Part shown: positions 59,886-64,000 of the stretch, one piece after another
Position numbering within the stretch: position 1 is the stretch's first letter
Layout of the letters: the number at the start of each line of letters is the position of its first letter
Assembly: GCF_900638685.1 (NCBI RefSeq)
Contig: NZ_LR134533.1
Span: forward strand, 2,170,001 to 2,234,000
Source: Neisseria weaveri
Lineage (GTDB): Bacteria > Pseudomonadota > Gammaproteobacteria > Burkholderiales > Neisseriaceae
DNA length: 64,000 bases
Reading direction: 5' to 3'
The notes under the pieces: generated by a model
What the model was told of the DNA's origin: nothing
Databases searched by the model: none
Seen by the model: only the letters and a program-made list of their open reading frames with translations
Made by a program: the position numbers and the translations under genes

Positions 59886-61643
59886 ATGGTTGCGGAAGAA
59901 ACAACAGAATCCGGCAGCGGTGCCGCCAATGCGGCATTGAGGCTGTTCGGCGGGTATGCACCAGAAGCGGCGGAGCAGGTTGCGCCGTTTGTGCGGCGTT
60001 TGTTTGCGGCGTTGAAAGACGGCCACACGTTTATTTGGTTGGACGGCAACGATGCTGCTGCGCTGGGTCATGCTGCGCCGATTGTCGGCGTCGGCACCGA
60101 TGCGCCTTTGGTGTTGGACGGCAGACGTTTGTTTTTGGGGCGGATGTGGCAGCTGGAACGCGACTTGGCCAAAGAAATCGTGCGCCTGGCAACGGCAAAA
60201 ACGGCAGGCGTCGATTGGATGCGGAGCCGCGCGGTGTTGGCGGAGTGGTTTGCAGGCGAAAACAGCAAGGGGCAGCGTGATGCGGCGGCTTTGGCTTTAT
60301 TGCAGCCGTTTATGCTGATCAGTGGCGGCCCGGGAACGGGTAAAACCACCACCGTAGCCAAATTGTTGGGATTGTTGTGTTTAAACAGCGGCAGTCTGCC
60401 GCGTATCGGGTTGGCCGCACCGACCGGCAAAGCGGCGGCGCATATGGCCAAAGCCCTGCACCGTGCTTTGGCAGAATTTCCGCTGCCGGAAGACATCCGT
60501 GCCCATTTGGCCGACAGTGAAGGGAAAACCGTCCACCGGTTGCTGAAATTGCGTCCGCCGCAAATGCAGCCGGTGTTCGGTAAGGAAAAGCCGTTGCCGC
60601 TGGATGTATTGATTGTCGATGAAGCATCGATGTTGGACGTTTCCTTAATGCTGCAATTGTTGCGTGCAGTGCCGGACGGTTGCAGGGTGGTTTTGTTGGG
60701 CGATGAAAACCAACTGCCTTCGGTCGGTGCCGGGGCGGTGTTGGCACAATTGGCGCAGCCGACGCTGCTGGATGAACAAACAGCGGCGGATTTGGCCATG
60801 ATATTGCCGGATCACGGTTTTCAGACGGCCTCTCAGCCTGCGCCTTTGTCGCAAAACACCGCACGCTTGGTGTTCAGCCACCGTTTCGGCGAAGACAGCG
60901 GCATCGGCTGTCTGGCTCGTGCGGTGGTAAACGGTGAAGCCGAATCTGCTTGGCAACAGTTTGAGCGTTTTCCTCAGGAATTGTCGGTTTGCCGCGGCGG
61001 CAGCCGTGAGCAGGCGGAACGGTTGTACGGCCTGCATGAAGCCTATTGGCAAGCGGTAGACGGCGCGGATGTGGCGGCGGCTTTCCGACATCAGGCCGAT
61101 GTGGTGGTGTTGGCGGCGCGGCGCAGCGAGGCGGAGGCATTTAACGAAGCGTATCGGCAATGCCTGCAACGGCACGGCAGGGTGGCCGGAGACGGCAAAT
61201 GGTTTGCCGGCCAAGTGCTGATGATCGAGCGCAACGATTATGCCTTGGATTTGTTTAACGGCGATATCGGTTTGGTGTTGGCTGATCCCGACCATGAACG
61301 GCAGGATTCGGACACGCAGGCTTTGGCCGCTTATTTCCCGATGGCGGACGGATTTAAAAAAATGGCGCTCAGCCGTTTGCCGGAACACCATACCGCTTTT
61401 GCGATGACTGTGCATAAAAGTCAGGGTTCGGAATACCGCGATGTGTGGCTGCTGGCCGAAGAGACGCAAAATCAGGAAGAAGACGGCCGACTCTTGGATA
61501 AAGCCTTGCTGTATACCGCCATCACCCGGGCACGGGCGCGTTTTGTTTTTTGGGGCAGCCAAGCGGTTTTTCAGACGGCCTGTACGTCCGAACAGAAGCG
61601 TAACAGCGCCTTGCGCCCTATGATTGCCGAAGCCTTCGGTTGA
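59886..61643 (+). CDS. recD: RecBCD nuclease/helicase subunit RecD
   Basis: This 585-residue subunit is a 5'-to-3' helicase of superfamily 1B. Motif I GGPGTGKTTTVAKLLG is near residue 147; LIVDEASMLDVSLM and VVLLGDENQLPSVGAG are motifs II and III; C-terminal FAMTVHKSQGSEYRDVWLL and LYTAITRARARFVF are motifs V and VI. It forms RecBCD with RecB (partial here, opposite strand) and RecC (not here). Uptake sequences lie inside at 60820-60831 and 61570-61581. The start is ATG 59886. Confidence 0.94.
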   Translation: MVAEETTESGSGAANAALRLFGGYAPEAAEQVAPFVRRLFAALKDGHTFIWLDGNDAAALGHAAPIVGVGTDAPLVLDGRRLFLGRMWQLERDLAKEIVRLATAKTAGVDWMRSRAVLAEWFAGENSKGQRDAAALALLQPFMLISGGPGTGKTTTVAKLLGLLCLNSGSLPRIGLAAPTGKAAAHMAKALHRALAEFPLPEDIRAHLADSEGKTVHRLLKLRPPQMQPVFGKEKPLPLDVLIVDEASMLDVSLMLQLLRAVPDGCRVVLLGDENQLPSVGAGAVLAQLAQPTLLDEQTAADLAMILPDHGFQTASQPAPLSQNTARLVFSHRFGEDSGIGCLARAVVNGEAESAWQQFERFPQELSVCRGGSREQAERLYGLHEAYWQAVDGADVAAAFRHQADVVVLAARRSEAEAFNEAYRQCLQRHGRVAGDGKWFAGQVLMIERNDYALDLFNGDIGLVLADPDHERQDSDTQALAAYFPMADGFKKMALSRLPEHHTAFAMTVHKSQGSEYRDVWLLAEETQNQEEDGRLLDKALLYTAITRARARFVFWGSQAVFQTACTSEQKRNSALRPMIAEAFG

Positions 61644-61783
61644 GATAGGGCGGAATGCCGTATAGTGAAAACGAAAAGGGCGGTTTGACGTTGAGGCCGT
61701 CTGAAAAAAAACAGCACACCGTATTGCAGATAAAATTGGTAAAAGCAGATACGGCGGTGCGGAATAAAAGGTAAGGAAACGAG

Positions 61784-62443
61784 ATGGAATCTTGGAAAGA
61801 AGCGTTGGGTGCGGAAAAAGAGCTGCCGTATTTCCGGCATATTTTGGAAACCGTTCGCGCGGAGCGTATGCAGGGGGAAGTGGTCTATCCGCCTGCGTCC
61901 GATGTGTTCAATGCTTTTAAAGCGACGGAGTTCGGCCGGGTTAAAGTGGTGATTTTGGGGCAAGACCCTTATCACGGGCCGGGGCAGGCGCACGGATTGG
62001 CATTTTCGGTACGCCCCGATATTCAGATTCCGCCGTCGTTGAAAAATATTTATAAAGAAATGGCAGACGATATCGCCGGATTCCGTATTCCCCATCACGG
62101 CTGTTTGCAGGCTTGGGCGGAGCAGGGCGTATTGCTGTTGAATACGGTATTGACCGTCCGCGCCGGGCAGGCGCATTCGCATGCGGATTTGGGTTGGGAA
62201 ACTTTTACCGACAAAGCGGTGCGGCAACTGGCGGAACACCGCGAACATCTGGTATTCATCTTATGGGGCAGCCATGCCCAGAAAAAAGGGGCGTTTATCG
62301 ACCGCAACCGCCATTTGGTGCTGACATCGGCCCATCCGTCTCCCTTGTCGGCTTACCGCGGTTTTTTCGGCAGCCGTCCGTTTTCCAAAGCCAATGCTTA
62401 TTTGGCGGCACACGGGCAAACGCCGATTGATTGGCAGCTGTAA
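61784..62443 (+). CDS. ung: Uracil-DNA glycosylase
   Basis: This 219-residue family-1 UDG has the catalytic water-activating [17 protein letters not shown] (Asp near residue 62), [14 protein letters not shown], and the DNA-intercalation loop [21 protein letters not shown]. It removes uracil from DNA in base-excision repair. Length matches E. coli Ung. AAGGAA precedes the ATG. A cluster of DUS follows its stop. Confidence 0.96.
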   Translation: MESWKEALGAEKELPYFRHILETVRAERMQGEVVYPPASDVFNAFKATEFGRVKVVILGQDPYHGPGQAHGLAFSVRPDIQIPPSLKNIYKEMADDIAGFRIPHHGCLQAWAEQGVLLLNTVLTVRAGQAHSHADLGWETFTDKAVRQLAEHREHLVFILWGSHAQKKGAFIDRNRHLVLTSAHPSPLSAYRGFFGSRPFSKANAYLAAHGQTPIDWQL

Positions 62444-62460
62444 GCTTGAAGTTTGAATTT

Positions 62461-62588
62461 TTCAGACGGCCTCTGTGGGATACGGAGGCCGTCTGAAATT
62501 TTATACGGTGTTTATGGCAAATAAGTGTGTTTGCTTTTTTCAGACGGCCTGTTTTTCAGACGGCATTCGGGTAAAAAGGCCGTCTGAA
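62461..62588. repeat. Cluster of five uptake sequences between ung and recB
   Basis: Within 128 bases are TTCAGACGGCCT (62461-62472), AGGCCGTCTGAA (62486-62497), TTCAGACGGCCT (62539-62550), the AT form TTCAGACGGCAT (62555-62566) and AGGCCGTCTGAA (62577-62588). The last two can pair as a recB terminator on the minus strand. Confidence 0.85.
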
Positions 62589-62592
62589 TATT

Positions 62593-64000
62593 TTATTGTG
62601 CCGGTGCTTGCAGCCATTCCTGTAAGTCGGCGGTGTCGATGTCCCATTGCCATATGCCGTTATCGGTGCCGTCCAAACCGCGCAGAAACAGATAGCGTAC
62701 GGAAATGCCGTGCAGCGGACGGCCGCGTACTTGGAAATGCCGGGCAACGGCAATGCTGTAAATCAAAGCCTGAAGGTAATAATGGTGTCCGGCCACGGCT
62801 TCGTCCATTGCCCGACGGGTATAAGCACTGGCATTGTCGCCCAGATGGTTGGATTTGTAGTCGATAATGCAGACATGGCCGTCTGAATATTGGCAAACCA
62901 TATCGATAAAGCCGTTGAGAAAACCTCTAACGGTTTGGAAATCCAGATGTTGTGCGGCGGCAAGGCAGGCGCCGGGCAGGGTCGAGCGTTCAAACCACCG
63001 GCGCAGTTGTGCCAAGTCGAACTGCTCCATATACAGGGTAAACGCCATTTCGGGCAGGCGTTTTTTCGGCGGGATATCGGCCAGCGCATAATTATCGAAC
63101 AGCTTGCTCAAACGGGTTTGCTCGAGCATGGTTTCGACTGAGGGCAGCCAGCTTGCGTCAAAACCGTATTTCTGCAGGCAGGCGGCGGTTTGTTCGCTTT
63201 GCATGGCTGCAGGTTTGGAAAAATCCAAATGCTCCAGCATTTCGTGTAAACACACACCGGCTTTGGTGCCGCGCGGAAAATGATGAATGCTGTCGGGGGA
63301 TACTTCGTAAGCAGCGGAAATTTCAGACGGCCTTACCGTTAACGCGGTTTCGGCAGGATCGATGGCGGGCTGAAGCTCTTCGCGGTTTTCTTCTTCAACG
63401 GCGGAAGTCCGGCTGCTTAAGGCGGTGAAACTGGTGTGTTTGATAAATTCAAACGAACGCTTCGGCAGCGCGGTCGCGTGATAGGCGGTTTGGCGGTTGA
63501 GATCCGGCGTGTAGCCGCTAGGTGTCGGCACGCTGTCGAGCCATTCGCAGCCGCTTTCGGGTTCGGGTATGCCGAGAAAGCGTTGCCAATCTTGTTTCAG
63601 CAGCGACGGGCGGTTGGATTTTTCCAAAGCGGAATAGGCGGCTTCCACTTCGTCGGGTCGGGTTTCTGCGTTGCCGTTCAGTAAGTATGCCAAACTGTTG
63701 TTGGGGGTATCGTTGCAATAGGCGGCATATACGGTTACCTGTTCTTCGGCACGGGTCAGCACCACATAAAGCAGCCTTAGATCTTCGCCTAAATTTTCTT
63801 CGTTAAGCTGTTGTTTGTCATCTTCGCTTAATTGCGAGGCATAGCATAGTTCGGCGGTTTGGTCGCTGCGTTGCAGAATCTGCCAGCCTTCGGGCTGGTT
63901 TTTTTGCGCTTCCCAAGCAAACGGACAATAAACCAGCGGATACTGCAGGCCTTTGGACGCATGGATGGTTACGATTTTGACCAGCTCTTCATCGCTTTCC
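62593..64000 (-). CDS. recB: RecBCD subunit RecB, C-terminal part
   Basis: About 468 C-terminal residues are present, and the frame stays open to the window edge, where the 5' part is cut off. The superfamily 1A helicase motifs IVTIHASKGLQYPLVYCPF (near 63960) and DLRLLYVVLTRAEEQV come first, then the RecB nuclease domain: KAGVCLHEMLEHLDFS, NGFIDMVCQYSDGHVCIIDYKSNHLGD (catalytic D and DYK). RecB holds the 3'-to-5' helicase and nuclease of RecBCD. It converges on recD and ung, so the subunits are not in one operon here. An internal DUS is at 63322-63333. Confidence 0.94.
   Translation of the reverse strand, partial: ESDEELVKIVTIHASKGLQYPLVYCPFAWEAQKNQPEGWQILQRSDQTAELCYASQLSEDDKQQLNEENLGEDLRLLYVVLTRAEEQVTVYAAYCNDTPNNSLAYLLNGNAETRPDEVEAAYSALEKSNRPSLLKQDWQRFLGIPEPESGCEWLDSVPTPSGYTPDLNRQTAYHATALPKRSFEFIKHTSFTALSSRTSAVEEENREELQPAIDPAETALTVRPSEISAAYEVSPDSIHHFPRGTKAGVCLHEMLEHLDFSKPAAMQSEQTAACLQKYGFDASWLPSVETMLEQTRLSKLFDNYALADIPPKKRLPEMAFTLYMEQFDLAQLRRWFERSTLPGACLAAAQHLDFQTVRGFLNGFIDMVCQYSDGHVCIIDYKSNHLGDNASAYTRRAMDEAVAGHHYYLQALIYSIAVARHFQVRGRPLHGISVRYLFLRGLDGTDNGIWQWDIDTADLQEWLQAPAQ

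Overview
The window comes from a Neisseria species of the AG-DUS group. AGGCCGTCTGAA and its reverse complement recur throughout, singly inside genes and as inverted pairs at gene ends, while the meningococcal form ATGCCGTCTGAA appears only sporadically. Minor pilins PilW, PilK and PilX, a Neisseria-type GyrA and an EF-P with Arg32 beside EarP agree with this. No phage, integrase, insertion sequence, CRISPR array or rRNA operon was seen. The DNA looks like ordinary chromosome with one very large surface-adhesin gene.

Layout. 1-2.3 kb: end of the minor pilin operon (pilV end, pilW, pilK, pilX-like). 2.4-4.0 kb: LMW tyrosine phosphatase and an unrecognised protein. 4.2-13.9 kb: ABC-F protein (ybiT), DUF3149 mini-protein, argB, putA, two tRNA-Leu(CAG), rnr. 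14.0-17.3 kb: LysR regulator divergent from yjcH-actP (acetate uptake). 18.0-29.2 kb: an 11.2 kb trimeric autotransporter adhesin gene. 29.6-41.8 kb: plsY, folB, nnrE, purL, recR, asd, uraA, ytfL, coaBC. 42-45.6 kb: CueR-type copper locus (copZ, YczE-like membrane protein, copA, divergent cueR). 45.7-52.3 kb: ttcA, an unknown gene, ubiX with a possible 26-residue peptide after it, uup, efp, earP. 52.3-55.9 kb: gyrA, preceded by DnaA-box-like sites and followed by a tandem DUS array. 56-64 kb: dld, pilU, mtnN, recD, ung and the 3' part of recB.

How it fits together. Type IV pilus parts (minor pilins, PilU-like ATPase), dense DUS and recombination genes (recB, recD, recR) are the machinery and substrate marks of natural transformation. 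EF-P and EarP form a modification pair. copZ, copA and cueR form a copper-efflux regulon with overlapping face-to-face promoters that can be read from the sequence. PutA, Dld and ActP feed proline, lactate and acetate into respiration.

The least ordinary features are: (1) 14 tandem DUS units after gyrA; (2) six in-frame DUS in the adhesin, each encoding the same Ser-Asp-Gly-Leu motif of its stalk modules; (3) a putative 26-residue amphipathic peptide starting one base after the ubiX stop codon, with a terminator behind it; (4) a YczE-like membrane protein inside the copper operon.
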